Below, piece after piece: positions 1 through 9,174 of a DNA stretch of 64,000 bases; position 1 is the first letter of the stretch; every line of letters begins with the position of its first letter. The translations under genes were made by a program, and so were the position numbers. The notes beneath the pieces are model-generated. The model ran no database searches and had not been told where the DNA came from. It saw nothing but the letters and a program-made list of their open reading frames with translations. Origin of the DNA: Sedimenticola thiotaurini (lineage in GTDB: Bacteria; Pseudomonadota; Gammaproteobacteria; Chromatiales; Chromatiaceae); the NCBI RefSeq assembly GCF_001007875.1, contig NZ_CP011412.1, forward strand, positions 3,596,001 through 3,660,000, read 5' to 3'.

Positions 1-1
1 T

Positions 2-874
2 GAGGCTCTCAAACAGGTCAATCTGGATATCGAGCAGGGCGAGATTCTCGCCCTGCTGGGTCCCAATGGCGCCGGAAAAACCACACTGATCTCGGTGATA
101 TGCGGGCTGGTGTCGCCCAGCTCCGGTTCGGTCTCCGTGGGCGGCTTCGATATCGTGGAGAACTATCGGCAGACCCGCAGTCAGATCGGCCTGGTACCGC
201 AGGAGCTTACCCTGGCGGCCTTTGACCGGGTATGGGATACCCTCTGTTTCAGTCGTGGCCTGTTCGGAAAAAAACCGGATGACGCCTATCTGGAACAGCT
301 GCTGAAGGATCTCTCCTTATGGGACAAGCGGAACAGCGAACTGCGTGCTCTCTCCGGGGGTATGAAGCGACGGGTGCTGATTGCCAAAGCGCTCTCCCAC
401 CAGCCGCAGATCCTGTTCCTGGATGAACCGACTGCCGGGGTGGATGTGGAACTGCGCAAGGATATGTGGCAGATCGTCAACAAGCTGCGGGACTCCGGTG
501 TCACCATCATCCTCACCACCCACTACATCGAAGAGGCGGAGCAGATCGCCGACCGGGTTGGTGTGATCAATCACGGTGAACTGTTACTGGTGGACGACAA
601 GGTGAACCTGATGCGGGAGCTGGGTCGGAAACAGTTGATCATCGATCTGAAAGAACCGATCAACAGGATCCCCGAATCGATGAGCGGTTATGCCCTGGAG
701 CTTTCTGAGGATGGCCGGCAACTGATCTACACTTACGATACCCAAGCCAACAGTACCGGTATCACGGCGCTGCTGCAGGCCATGCATGCGGCCGGGTTGT
801 CCATGAAAGATCTCAACACCACGCAAAGCTCATTGCAGGATATTTTTGTCAACCTGGTGCAGGCCGTCGAATGA
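2..874 (+). CDS. ABC transporter ATP-binding protein, 5' end outside window
   Basis: ATPase subunit of an ABC-2 type exporter; only the C-terminal 290 residues lie in the window. The open frame runs in from base 2. It carries Walker A (GPNGAGKTT, bases 62-88), the signature LSGG in ALSGGMKRR, Walker [11 protein letters not shown] and the switch His in [10 protein letters not shown]. The GTG at 95 is internal to the Walker A region and is not a real start. The stop overlaps the start of the downstream permease (ATGA), so the two are coupled. The substrate cannot be told from sequence; the DrrA/NodI-like subfamily is typical for this ATPase-permease pair. Confidence 0.9.
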   Translation, partial: EALKQVNLDIEQGEILALLGPNGAGKTTLISVICGLVSPSSGSVSVGGFDIVENYRQTRSQIGLVPQELTLAAFDRVWDTLCFSRGLFGKKPDDAYLEQLLKDLSLWDKRNSELRALSGGMKRRVLIAKALSHQPQILFLDEPTAGVDVELRKDMWQIVNKLRDSGVTIILTTHYIEEAEQIADRVGVINHGELLLVDDKVNLMRELGRKQLIIDLKEPINRIPESMSGYALELSEDGRQLIYTYDTQANSTGITALLQAMHAAGLSMKDLNTTQSSLQDIFVNLVQAVE

Positions 875-1632
875 ATTTGCAAGCTGTAAAAGTGATCTAC
901 AAATACGAGATGCTGCGCACCTGGCATACTTTGTTCCAGAGTATCGCATCGCCGGTCATATCCACGGCGCTCTATTTTATCGTATTCGGTTCTGCCATCG
1001 GTTCCCGTATTCAGTCGGTTGATGGAGTCTCCTACGGTTTGTTTATTGTGCCGGGCCTGGTGATGTTATCGGTTCTCACCCAGAGTGTTTCCAATGCATC
1101 CTTCGGTATCTTCTTCCCCAAATTCAGTGGCACGGTCTATGAAGTGATGTCGGCCCCGATCTCGTTTTTTGAGATCCTGCTCGGCTATGTGGGAGCGGCC
1201 GCCACCAAGTCCCTGATCATCGGCAGCATAATTCTGATTACCGCCAGCTTCTTCGTGGAACTGCGTGTCGATCACCCGGTCTGGATGGCCCTGTTCCTGG
1301 TCCTGACCTGTATCTCGTTCAGTCTGCTGGGTTTTATTATCGGTCTCTGGGCCAACAACTTCGAGAAGCTGCAGGTGGTGCCCCTCCTGATCATTACGCC
1401 GCTGGTGTTTCTTGGCGGTACCTTCTACTCGGTCAGCATGTTGCCACCCCTGTGGCAGACCATCACTTTGTTAAACCCGGTGCTCTACCTGGTGAGCGGG
1501 TTTCGCTGGAGCTTTTTTGGCGTGTCGGATGTCAATGTCGGCATCAGCCTGGGCTTTATCCTGCTGTTTCTCGGGATCTGCTCCAGTGTGGTGTGGTGGA
1601 TGTTCAAAACCGGATATCGTCTGAAACAGTAG
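871..1632 (+). CDS. ABC-2 type transporter permease
   Basis: Integral inner-membrane permease of 253 aa, partner of the ATPase just upstream with a 4-base ATGA overlap. About six hydrophobic stretches are visible, beginning near residue 30. The C-terminal part has the ABC-2 family signature around [16 protein letters not shown] followed by [13 protein letters not shown]. The family exports lipids, polysaccharides or drugs; nothing here fixes the substrate. Confidence 0.88.
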   Translation: MNLQAVKVIYKYEMLRTWHTLFQSIASPVISTALYFIVFGSAIGSRIQSVDGVSYGLFIVPGLVMLSVLTQSVSNASFGIFFPKFSGTVYEVMSAPISFFEILLGYVGAAATKSLIIGSIILITASFFVELRVDHPVWMALFLVLTCISFSLLGFIIGLWANNFEKLQVVPLLIITPLVFLGGTFYSVSMLPPLWQTITLLNPVLYLVSGFRWSFFGVSDVNVGISLGFILLFLGICSSVVWWMFKTGYRLKQ

Positions 1633-2113
1633 TTTAGCCGCGGCAACTTCCGGGACGGCCGCCTCCTCATCAGCACTCCCTGCCGGGGCTGTTAGCTAAC
1701 CCGCTTTCCCCCTCTTCAGCCCCGTCACCACGCTTCCGGTAAACCGGAGGATCAGGGCGAATCGCCCCTATTGATCTATTTCGCCATCGCATAGTCCCAT
1801 CAGGGGCCGGTCCTGCTGGTTGCTGGGGCACTGTTCAGGCAGCCGCAGTCGGCTTTTGCTGGGAAAAATAGCTGGGAAAGCTGGGTCAAACAGAGCCGGC
1901 TATTGGCTATTCCGCTGGAGGGTTGGGATGAAATACTGAAGGATTTTGTAGGGAATACGCTAACGCAGCCTAAGGAAAACCACCATGCTTTAAATTACTT
2001 TTGCTAATAGCCCTATCACTGGCTATCTGTTCCAATGCACGAACAAAAAGCAGAAATGACAAAAATCTGCAATAAGTCATCTATTTGACACAAACCACCA
2101 AAGAGCCATACAT
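1633..2113 (+). other. Intergenic stretch without a supported gene
   Basis: No open frame here has family resemblance. A short inverted repeat (AGGGCGAATCGCCC, near 1755-1768) and an AT-rich leader just before the PstS-like gene are the only visible structure. Confidence 0.4.
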
Positions 2114-2992
2114 ATGAGCAATGTATATCATCGCATAGGGTTGTTGGCTGTTCTCTTCCTATTTTCCACTATATCCAACGCAGTCACGTTAACCTGGGTA
2201 GGTTGCGGAATAACTAAAAAGGCTTTCATGCAGGAGTTGGTGATCGCCTATAAAAAGAGTACCGGTGTTGAGATTGTGCTGGAGGGTGGCGGCGCCACCA
2301 AAGGTATCAGATCCACCTCGGAGCACTCGGCGGATATGGGCGGATCCTGTCGCTACCGGATCAAAGGGGAGGCCCCCGAATCCAAAATCTCTTTCAATCC
2401 CGTCGCCTGGGATGCCCTGGTCGCCATTGTCCACCCGGATAATCCACTGAACTCCATCACCATGGAGCAGCTCCGGTCACTCTATCGTGGCGAGATCAAA
2501 AACTGGAAGCAGCTCACTGGCGAGAGCCGACCGTTGAAGCTGGCAGTCCGCCGCGGCAAGATCTCCGGAGTGGGGCTGACGATAAGACAGCTTGTGTTCA
2601 ACGATCCTGACATGGATTTCCCCCAGATCAATGTTTACAAGTCATCCGGTCCCCTGGAAGAAGCTATTGAAAATGACGTAAACGCGATCGGTATGACCGG
2701 CATCAGCAGCGCCCGGAAACGGAATGTAAAAATCCTCCAGCTGGACAACAAGGAGCCCAGCTTTGAGAACATCAAATCCGGTCACTACTTGCTGTATCGG
2801 CCGCTCTACCTGGTGATCGACAAGGAGAGTGAAAATGCCGCTGAGCTGAAAAACTTCCTCAAGTTTGCCCACTCAAAGGCCGGCAGGGATGTGATCCGCA
2901 AGAATGGTGTGGTGCCTTACCTGGAAGCGCTTGGGTTGAGCATTAAGCAGCAGATTCAGTGGAAAAATGCCCGGAACCAAGCGGGTGAGTAA
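2114..2992 (+). CDS. PstS-like phosphate/solute-binding periplasmic protein
   Basis: A 292-aa secreted protein with an N-terminal signal peptide (hydrophobic LLAVLFLFSTISNA, cut near residue 23). It has the PBP-like fold of PstS-type proteins: GGGATKGIRS near residue 58, a central VAWDALVAIVHPDNPL segment and the VAxRxGxISG region. It stands alone, without pstCAB, so it may be a phosphate or oxyanion sensor rather than part of a complete transporter. The ATG is preceded by a purine-rich leader (AAAGAGCC). A strong terminator follows at 3061. Confidence 0.72.
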   Translation: MSNVYHRIGLLAVLFLFSTISNAVTLTWVGCGITKKAFMQELVIAYKKSTGVEIVLEGGGATKGIRSTSEHSADMGGSCRYRIKGEAPESKISFNPVAWDALVAIVHPDNPLNSITMEQLRSLYRGEIKNWKQLTGESRPLKLAVRRGKISGVGLTIRQLVFNDPDMDFPQINVYKSSGPLEEAIENDVNAIGMTGISSARKRNVKILQLDNKEPSFENIKSGHYLLYRPLYLVIDKESENAAELKNFLKFAHSKAGRDVIRKNGVVPYLEALGLSIKQQIQWKNARNQAGE

Positions 2993-3060
2993 GTTCTGAT
3001 ACTCGCTGGAATCTACAGCTTCGCTGCCATCAGCCGATGTGGTGTGGAGCTTGATGGATA

Positions 3061-3095
3061 AACTCCGGTCCTGGATTACCAGGCCGGAGTTTTTC
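3061..3095 (+). terminator. Rho-independent terminator after PstS-like gene
   Basis: Inverted repeat AACTCCGG-t-CCTGG / CCAGG-CCGGAGTT with an ATTA loop, followed at once by a T run (TTTT). It lies about 70 bases past the stop of the PstS-like gene. Confidence 0.8.
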
Positions 3096-3135
3096 AGATA
3101 ATTCCGGGTCTGGCTCAATCCGCCCTCTGCATGGC

Positions 3136-3297
3136 TCAGAAGCCCTGCTCACTATCGTAGTCTGTAGCCCAGTCCCGTTTACCGTTGTTGTAGCAATCAT
3201 CGCAAGTAAACTGTTCTCTGCTGGAGCGCCAGCCGATGGCGTGCTCCACCTCGAATGATCGGCCGCAGTGTTTACACGGGGGTGTTTTGTTTGCCAT
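3136..3297 (-). CDS. Small zinc-ribbon protein (hypothetical)
   Basis: A 53-aa ORF reading leftward from ATG at 3297 to TGA at 3136. Two CxxC pairs (CKHC near residue 8 and CDDC near residue 32) resemble a zinc ribbon or an HNH-like knuckle, with GWRSSREQFTCDDCYN between and after them. No family function is claimed. It lies 20 bases downstream of the stop of the leftward TauE-like gene and in the same direction, so it could be co-transcribed. Confidence 0.5.
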   Translation of the reverse strand: MANKTPPCKHCGRSFEVEHAIGWRSSREQFTCDDCYNNGKRDWATDYDSEQGF

Positions 3298-3317
3298 CTC
3301 TCCGTAGCCGGATAAGG

Positions 3318-4058
3318 TTACACCAGTCCCGAGACGATCTTGATGGCAGTCGCCAGCAGTACCATTGCGATGATGTATTTGAGTTGTCCGCTTTTCAGTT
3401 TTTCGCTCATCAGCCAGGCTCCCAGGGCGGCGCCCAACGCTGAGGCAAGGCCGGTGACACCCACCAGGGCATAGTCCATTTCAGAGAGTGTTGCATGGGC
3501 AAAAAAGCCGGTCAGAGAGGCGAACACAACGACGAAAGAGGCGGTGGCGGAGGCCCGCTTGGGTTCAACCCCGGAACCGACCAGTGTGGGCACGATAATA
3601 CTGCCGCCGCCAACCCCCAGTAGTCCGCCGACAAAGCCCGCAACCCCGCCAAGGCCCATGCCACGAAACAGCTGGCTGCCTGGCGTGATAGTGGCCGGTG
3701 CAGGTTTTGGAGAGTAGATCAACATCATGAGACTGGCGAAAATCAGGAAACCGGAAAACATCCATAACAACAGTTGACGATCCAGGCCCTGGCTGACGCT
3801 TACGCCAACTGGTGACAGTGCCACGGCCACAATCAGTATCGGGACGGCCAGGCGCCATTCCACCAGGCGTTTGCGGATAAATGTGGTGGTGGAAACGCTG
3901 GTGGAAATGGCGTTCAGCAGCAGTGCGGTAGCCATAGCGGCATGGATCTCCACGCCCAACGCCAGAAATATTGGTACCAGGATAAATGCCGCCCCGACGC
4001 CGGCCATTGCCATGATGGCGGTGAGGCAAAATGTGGCAATGGCGGCGATGGTAAGCAT
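3318..4058 (-). CDS. TauE/SafE family sulfite/anion permease
   Basis: A 246-aa polytopic membrane protein of the TauE/SafE (DUF81) family, which exports sulfite, sulfoacetate or related anions. It has about eight hydrophobic helices and the two family repeats, each with a glycine-rich motif (GVGAAFILVPIFLALGV near residue 20 and GLLGVGGGSIIVPTLV near residue 145). In a sulfur oxidiser a sulfite export role would be plausible, but the substrate is not encoded in any visible motif. Confidence 0.85.
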   Translation of the reverse strand: MLTIAAIATFCLTAIMAMAGVGAAFILVPIFLALGVEIHAAMATALLLNAISTSVSTTTFIRKRLVEWRLAVPILIVAVALSPVGVSVSQGLDRQLLLWMFSGFLIFASLMMLIYSPKPAPATITPGSQLFRGMGLGGVAGFVGGLLGVGGGSIIVPTLVGSGVEPKRASATASFVVVFASLTGFFAHATLSEMDYALVGVTGLASALGAALGAWLMSEKLKSGQLKYIIAMVLLATAIKIVSGLV

Positions 4059-4193
4059 AATAACCGTGGCTTAAATTGGCTCCTGAAATGGCACTACAAA
4101 GGCCACGGGCCGGGTGAATTCGGCCTGAGCGATTTAGCAGCAGCCGGTGTGGAAACATCCGGAACCAGGCGATCTCCTTGAGAGCCTGGTGAG

Positions 4194-4961
4194 CTAATAT
4201 CTCACCTCGTTAACGGCTGTGTCAGGTTTTTTTGACCGGGATAACGCCGACAACAGGTTGAAGTTGCGATGGGTAGCGTGGATGGTTTGCTTCATGGTTG
4301 TTCGTCCAAGATCGATCTGCAGGTCAACCGATTGCGTGGCCCAGGTTAGCAGCAGGGTACAGAGATCGAACAGGTTGGTCTGAGCCGGCGAGACAGTGTC
4401 GGATCTCTCCTTGGGTAGGTCTGTTTCAGCAATCAGTACTTCACCATCATAGCGGGTGTCGATGATCCGGCAAACTTTACGGATCAGGGCCTGTATCTCC
4501 TGGTTGTGCGCCAGGCATTCGAACCGAAAACGGGCGATATCGCGTTCCAGCGCCGCGTCTACCAGGCGATCCAACAGGAGATGTCCGATCCCTTGGCCCT
4601 GCATGTGATCGGCCACAGTGATAGCCACTTCAGCGCATTCATCATCGTCGCGAATGCGAATTGCGCGGGCAATGCCCAGCCCGTTGCCCTCCCTGCCCGA
4701 CTCGTCGAGTTCGACCGCGGCGATGGCGAAGTGGTCGTATCCATCGGTCTCAGTGAAATAGCGTAGTTCCGCTTCTGAGAGTGAGGCCTTGGCGGCAAAG
4801 AAACGTTTATGGCGGGAGAGGGCCGAAAGCTCGGAAAAAGCCCGTTCCATTTCCTGCTTGTCGGAGGGGCGAACCAGGCGCAAACGGATTTGCCGGCCAT
4901 TATCCAGTTGGACCGAATCAGCGTAGTGTTCCGAAAAGTGGAGTTCCTGTTGCATTTGCAT
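4194..4961 (-). CDS. GNAT family N-acetyltransferase
   Basis: A 255-aa protein whose first two-thirds is a GNAT domain: RLVRPSDKQEME at the N-terminus and the acetyl-CoA binding motif QGQGIGHLLLDRLVDAA near residue 130. The last 80 residues have no recognisable domain. It resembles the acetyltransferase modules that follow Acs-like proteins, but the substrate is unknown. ATG at 4961 is preceded by a GGGAGG element on the reverse strand, which supports the start. Confidence 0.8.
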   Translation of the reverse strand: MQMQQELHFSEHYADSVQLDNGRQIRLRLVRPSDKQEMERAFSELSALSRHKRFFAAKASLSEAELRYFTETDGYDHFAIAAVELDESGREGNGLGIARAIRIRDDDECAEVAITVADHMQGQGIGHLLLDRLVDAALERDIARFRFECLAHNQEIQALIRKVCRIIDTRYDGEVLIAETDLPKERSDTVSPAQTNLFDLCTLLLTWATQSVDLQIDLGRTTMKQTIHATHRNFNLLSALSRSKKPDTAVNEVRY

Positions 4962-5448
4962 GACCTCCCGATCAGGTTGAAATAGGCCGCAATTAGTGGC
5001 CTATTGTGCGATGCAACATAAATATAAGCAATAGAAAAAGCTAAGATAGTCAATTAATTAGGGATCAGCTCATGGAACAGGTATCCGTTAACAAATGATT
5101 TGGAACGGAACGGTTTTAGAGCTGTCTGAGGCCAAATCCAGGTGTGCAGGAAAATAGATCACGCGCTATACGGCCGGATCAAACGGCTTTGCGAACAACA
5201 GGCGGCGTGTCCATCGACACCGTTATTAGGGTGAAATGAGGGTGCTTACCCTGTTCAACTGTTATTCCCCAGGTTTCACTAGGCGAACAAACCCTGGGCC
5301 AGGGTATTTGCATCAGTTGGAGAGATGCTTCCAACATCGGAGCTCAGGCTTCCACAATCTATCCGCCGTTCCACCTTCCCGTACCATCGACCCACTTACC
5401 CTACCGGGATTGGCAACAACGTAGCACTCCCGACAATTCCCCCTCTTT

Positions 5449-5546
5449 TGTCGTCTACATAACCATGCATGGCTCTTCAGAAATAATAAAAACCAAGAAT
5501 AAACAGATAGATAAGTGACTGAATTCAAGCGGGCACACTCTTTGCT
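5449..5546 (+). promoter_or_regulatory. NifA/sigma-54 promoter of nifB
   Basis: A sigma-54 -24/-12 element, GGGCAC-ACTCT-TTGCT, lies at 5531-5546, 59 bases before the nifB ATG. A NifA-type upstream activator site with one change (TGT-N10-ACC) lies at 5449-5464, about 70 bases farther up. The other 490 bases between the GNAT gene and nifB hold no supported gene. Confidence 0.8.
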
Positions 5547-5604
5547 TCTGATCAGTTCAGTGTTGTTTCAAGCCTTGATGAGGCGTTGATCAGGAGATCC
5601 GGTG

Positions 5605-7125
5605 ATGGAGTTGACGGTATTAGGTCAAACGGCAGGCCAGGTGGCAGATGAGGTTTCCGGGGGGGGTTGCAGTTCTTCCGGGTGCGGTGGCAGCAGTGAT
5701 CAGCTGTCTCATCTGCCCGAGCATATACGCGAGAAGGTGCACAACCATCCCTGTTACTCCGAGGAGGCGCATCACCACTTCGCCCGCATGCATGTGGCGG
5801 TGGCGCCGGCCTGCAATATCCAGTGTCACTACTGCAACCGGAAATATGACTGCTCCAACGAGTCCCGTCCCGGTGTGGTGTCAGAACTGCTGACGCCGGA
5901 TCAGGCGGTCAGGAAAGTGATGGCAGTGGCGGCCAATATTCCCCAGATGACGGTGTTGGGCATCGCCGGACCCGGTGATCCCCTGGCCAATCCGGAGCGC
6001 ACTTTCGAAACTTTTCGCCAGCTCACCGAAAAGGCGCCGGACATCAAGCTCTGTGTCTCCACCAACGGACTCTCCCTGCCGGAGCAGGTGGATGAGCTGT
6101 GCAAGCACAATATCGACCACGTCACCATCACCATCAACTGTGTCGATCCGGACGTGGGGGCCAAGATCTATCCCTGGATCTTCTGGAACAACCGGCGCAT
6201 CAAGGGTCGCAAGGCGGCAAAGATCCTGATCAGGCAGCAGCAGAAAGGACTGAAGATGCTCACCGAACGGGGCATTCTGGTAAAGGTCAATTCGGTGATG
6301 ATCCCCGGTGTCAATGACCAGCATCTGGAAGAGGTGAGCAAGGTGGTGAAGGCCAACGGTGCTTTCCTGCATAACGTGATGCCGCTGATTGCCGAGGCGG
6401 AGCATGGCACCTTCTACGGCGTCATGGGGCAGCGTGGTCCCACCCACAGCGAGTTGCAGGCGTTGCAGGATAAGTGTGCCGGCGACATGAACATGATGCG
6501 TCACTGCCGTCAGTGTCGTGCCGATGCAGTGGGCATGCTGGGCGAGGATCGGGGCGACGAGTTCACCATGGACAAGGTTGAGAACATGGAGGTGGATTAC
6601 GCGGCGGCCATGCAGCGACGTGCCGAGTACCAGGCCGCCGTGGAGGCCAACCGGGAGGCGCAGAAGCGCCAGAGCGGAGAGACCTTTGTGGCACTCTCAT
6701 CCATACAGGTGAAGAAGCGGGAGACCCGACCGGTGTTGATGGCGGTCGCCACCAGTGGCGGCGGAGTAATCAACCAGCACTTTGGCCATGCCAAAGAGTT
6801 CCTGGTCTACGAGGCCTCCATGACCGACGTCCGTTTTATCGGCCATCGCAAAGTGGATCTCTACTGTAGCGGTGGTGACACCTGCGGTGACGCGGAGACC
6901 ACCTTGCAGAAGATCATCCGCACCCTGGATGGGTGCGAGGCGGTGCTCTGTTCCAAGATCGGCTACGAACCCTGGGAGCAGCTGGAGTCAGCCGGAATAG
7001 AGCCAAATGGTGAACACGCCATGGAGCCGATCGAGGAGGCCGTAGCGGCAGTATACGCCGAGATGGTGAAGCGCGGCCTGGCCGATAAAAGCGCAACACC
7101 TGACCGTTTGCAGGCGGGTGCCTGA
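5605..7125 (+). CDS. nifB: NifB, FeMo-cofactor biosynthesis radical SAM protein
   Basis: Radical-SAM enzyme that builds NifB-co, the 8Fe-9S-C core of FeMo-co, from [4Fe-4S] units. The protein is 506 aa. The SAM-cluster motif CxxxCxxC is at residues 70, 74 and 77 ([12 protein letters not shown]). The C-terminal third (about residue 380 on) is a NifX/NafY-like cofactor-carrier domain, as in the long proteobacterial NifB. ATG at 5605 is preferred over GTG at 5602 because CAGGAG lies 8 bases upstream. It is the first gene of the nifB-fdxN-nifO-nifQ unit. Confidence 0.97.
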   Translation: MELTVLGQTAGQVADEVSGGGCSSSGCGGSSDQLSHLPEHIREKVHNHPCYSEEAHHHFARMHVAVAPACNIQCHYCNRKYDCSNESRPGVVSELLTPDQAVRKVMAVAANIPQMTVLGIAGPGDPLANPERTFETFRQLTEKAPDIKLCVSTNGLSLPEQVDELCKHNIDHVTITINCVDPDVGAKIYPWIFWNNRRIKGRKAAKILIRQQQKGLKMLTERGILVKVNSVMIPGVNDQHLEEVSKVVKANGAFLHNVMPLIAEAEHGTFYGVMGQRGPTHSELQALQDKCAGDMNMMRHCRQCRADAVGMLGEDRGDEFTMDKVENMEVDYAAAMQRRAEYQAAVEANREAQKRQSGETFVALSSIQVKKRETRPVLMAVATSGGGVINQHFGHAKEFLVYEASMTDVRFIGHRKVDLYCSGGDTCGDAETTLQKIIRTLDGCEAVLCSKIGYEPWEQLESAGIEPNGEHAMEPIEEAVAAVYAEMVKRGLADKSATPDRLQAGA

Positions 7126-7136
7126 GGAGCAATAGC

Positions 7137-7415
7137 ATGGCTTATGAAATTATTGATAGTTGCGTCAACTGCTGGGCCTGCGAACCGCTCTGCCCCAGCC
7201 AGGCAATCTCCGAACAGCGACCCCATTTCCGGATAGATGCGAAAAAGTGCACCGAGTGCGAGGGGGACTATGCCGATCCCCAGTGCGTCAGCATCTGTCC
7301 CATCGAGGGGGCCATCCTGAATCCGTTTGGCGAGGCGGCCAACCCGCCCGGTTCGCTCACCGGTATCCAGCCGGAGCGCATGGCTCAGGTGATGGCGGAG
7401 ATCCAGGCCCGTTAA
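7137..7415 (+). CDS. fdxN: FdxN-type 2[4Fe-4S] ferredoxin
   Basis: A 92-aa bacterial ferredoxin directly after nifB. The first cluster motif is CVNCWACEPLC (Cx2Cx2Cx3C). The second is the longer CTEC-x8-CVSIC form typical of nif-linked ferredoxins. FdxN in related diazotrophs donates electrons to NifB or nitrogenase maturation; the position 11 bases after nifB supports that. The C-terminal 25 residues form a short tail beyond the clusters. Confidence 0.93.
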   Translation: MAYEIIDSCVNCWACEPLCPSQAISEQRPHFRIDAKKCTECEGDYADPQCVSICPIEGAILNPFGEAANPPGSLTGIQPERMAQVMAEIQAR

Positions 7416-7433
7416 CCACAATAGGAGCAGCCC

Positions 7434-7634
7434 GTGTCCACGATCAGCAACTTCAAGAGCACCCCATCCACCGCCCCGGTTTCAATCCGTTGTCGACGCT
7501 GGCTGCATGGGTTGCGACAACGGCCATCAGCGGGAGTCCAACCGGCCTGGACCCACTTGCCGCATCGCCTGTGGCAGCGCAACTCTGCTCTGCTGGTGCT
7601 CCTGCATGAGCGGCAACCGGACCTTGTCCCATGA
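7434..7634 (+). CDS. Small hypothetical ORF between fdxN and nifO
   Basis: A 66-aa frame from GTG at 7434, with TAGGAG six bases upstream; its TGA overlaps the nifO ATG (ATGA). Both points favour a translated gene. The product is Arg/Leu-rich and not recognised. The +1-shifted frame over 7493-7654 reads a cysteine-dense peptide (GCMGCDNG, CGSATLLCWCSC) but lacks a start with a ribosome site. A frameshifted or remodelled small gene is therefore also possible. Confidence 0.4.
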   Translation: MSTISNFKSTPSTAPVSIRCRRWLHGLRQRPSAGVQPAWTHLPHRLWQRNSALLVLLHERQPDLVP

Positions 7635-8056
7635 CCCGGTTATGGTTTTATGAAAAGCCGGGCTGTGTCGGTAACCGGGAGCAACTGGCACTGCTCCAGC
7701 GTCTGGGCTACCAGCCGGAGGTGCGGAATCTGTTGAGTCAGCCCTGGACAGTGGAGACTCTGCGGCCGTTTTTCGGCAGTAAACCGGTATCTGAATGGTT
7801 TAACAGCACCGCTCCGGCGGTCAGAAACGGGGCGATCGAGATTGCCCGGCTGGAGCCGGACCAGGCTCTTCGGCTGATGCTGGCCGAGCCGCTGCTGATC
7901 CGCCGGCCGCTGTTGCAGTACGGCTCGTTCCGGCAGTCCGGATTTGAGTCCGGCCCGGTGTTGATCGCCCTGGGTATTCCGACGGATCTGTTAACCGACC
8001 TGAACAGCTGCCCGGTAGAGGCGGACAGGGCGGCCTGTGCCGTGATCGATCTGTAG
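7631..8056 (+). CDS. nifO: NifO, nitrogenase-associated ArsC/Spx-like protein
   Basis: A 141-aa protein of the ArsC/Spx thioredoxin-like fold, in the place nifO occupies in Azotobacter (nifB-fdxN-nifO-nifQ). The N-terminus LWFYEKPGCVGNREQ keeps a single Cys instead of CxxC. The central FFGSKPVSEWFNSTAPAVR and the later RRPLLQYG are family hallmarks. NifO affects molybdenum partitioning between nitrogenase and nitrate reductase in Azotobacter; whether it does so here is inference. Confidence 0.85.
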   Translation: MTRLWFYEKPGCVGNREQLALLQRLGYQPEVRNLLSQPWTVETLRPFFGSKPVSEWFNSTAPAVRNGAIEIARLEPDQALRLMLAEPLLIRRPLLQYGSFRQSGFESGPVLIALGIPTDLLTDLNSCPVEADRAACAVIDL

Positions 8057-8105
8057 GGGCAGGAGAGTTTATCGCAGCGAGGTTTTACACCACAGGTGAG
8101 CAGCA

Positions 8106-8390
8106 ATGGCGAAAGCAAACATTACCTTTGAAGATATTGATCGCACTGTCAGCGTGCCGGCCGGTACCCGGGTCATAGAGGTTTCCGAGCAGGTTGGCGC
8201 CGGTATTGTCTACGGCTGCCGGGAGGGCGATTGTGGTACCTGCATCATGCATGTTCAGGAGGGTTGGCATAACCTCACCGAGCCCAGTGTTCTGGAGGAG
8301 AAGGTGCTAAAGGAGAACATGGCGGGACGGCATGACCGACTCGCCTGCCAGGCACAGATCATTGGTGACTGCCGTATCAAACCGACCTGA
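8106..8390 (+). CDS. [2Fe-2S] plant-type ferredoxin
   Basis: A 94-aa beta-grasp ferredoxin. Cluster ligands are CREGDCGTC (Cx4Cx2C, residues 38-46) plus a distal Cys in RLACQAQI near residue 80. It sits in the nifB-nifQ unit between nifO and nifQ. It is not the FeSII protective protein, which is longer and has other loops. A role as electron donor for nitrogenase or cofactor assembly is inferred from position. Confidence 0.85.
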   Translation: MAKANITFEDIDRTVSVPAGTRVIEVSEQVGAGIVYGCREGDCGTCIMHVQEGWHNLTEPSVLEEKVLKENMAGRHDRLACQAQIIGDCRIKPT

Positions 8391-8407
8391 TCGAAACGGA
8401 GTTCCGC

Positions 8408-9085
8408 ATGGCGCTGATTAAATGCCGATACATATTCCAGGCTGGACCGCTGGTCCCCGGCTTCGTGGGTGTTACCCTGTTGCGCTGTCTGCGCCGGGAC
8501 GGGAACCGAACAATGCTGAGCGCAGTCAAGGCGGATGAATCGCTGGCATCAATATATACCGCCCTGATGGCCCAGCGTCGCGGGGAACCGGCTGAAGAGA
8601 ACCTGGCCCGCATGCTCGCCTCCTGGTCGCTGGGTCGGGGCGTGCTGCCCGACTGGTTGGGGCTGGGTGAGCTGCGTTACCGGCAGTTGATGGCACGCCA
8701 TTTCCCCGGCATCGATCCCGACCGATTGGCCCACTTTGGCCGGCCATTGGCGCCCGATCGTGACGACGAGCAAGCGGAGCTGCTGAGTCTGCTGCTGGCC
8801 CATCGCAGTGGTATCACCTCCTCGGAGAAATGGATTGCCGGCATTGTCACTGCCGGCTGCCTGGGGAGCGATCACCTGTGGCAGGACCTGGGGTTGTGGA
8901 GCCGCCCCGATCTGACCCGGCTGATGCTGGACCACTTTGCACCGCTTGCCCGGCGCAACGACAGGAACATGAAATGGAAACGCTTCCTCTACAAGCAGTT
9001 GTGCGAGTCCGAGGGGATCTATGTCTGCCGCTCACCCAGTTGCGAGGTCTGTATTGATTACGCCAACTGCTTTGAGCAGGAGTAG
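8408..9085 (+). CDS. nifQ: NifQ, molybdenum donor for FeMo-co
   Basis: A 225-aa protein ending in the NifQ metal motif Cx4Cx2Cx5C (CRSPSCEVCIDYANC, last 20 residues), which holds a [Mo-Fe-S] precursor for NifEN. The upstream RRNDRNMKWKRFLYKQLCE block is the conserved NifQ core. It is 17 bases after the [2Fe-2S] ferredoxin and is the last obvious member of the nifB unit. Confidence 0.95.
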   Translation: MALIKCRYIFQAGPLVPGFVGVTLLRCLRRDGNRTMLSAVKADESLASIYTALMAQRRGEPAEENLARMLASWSLGRGVLPDWLGLGELRYRQLMARHFPGIDPDRLAHFGRPLAPDRDDEQAELLSLLLAHRSGITSSEKWIAGIVTAGCLGSDHLWQDLGLWSRPDLTRLMLDHFAPLARRNDRNMKWKRFLYKQLCESEGIYVCRSPSCEVCIDYANCFEQE

Positions 9086-9174
9086 GACGACAGCAGGTTG
9101 CCGGGGATGGACGAGCAGATCGGCGGCAGTGATGGTTGCCGGGGTGGACACAACCCACGGGGGAGTGAAGGACG

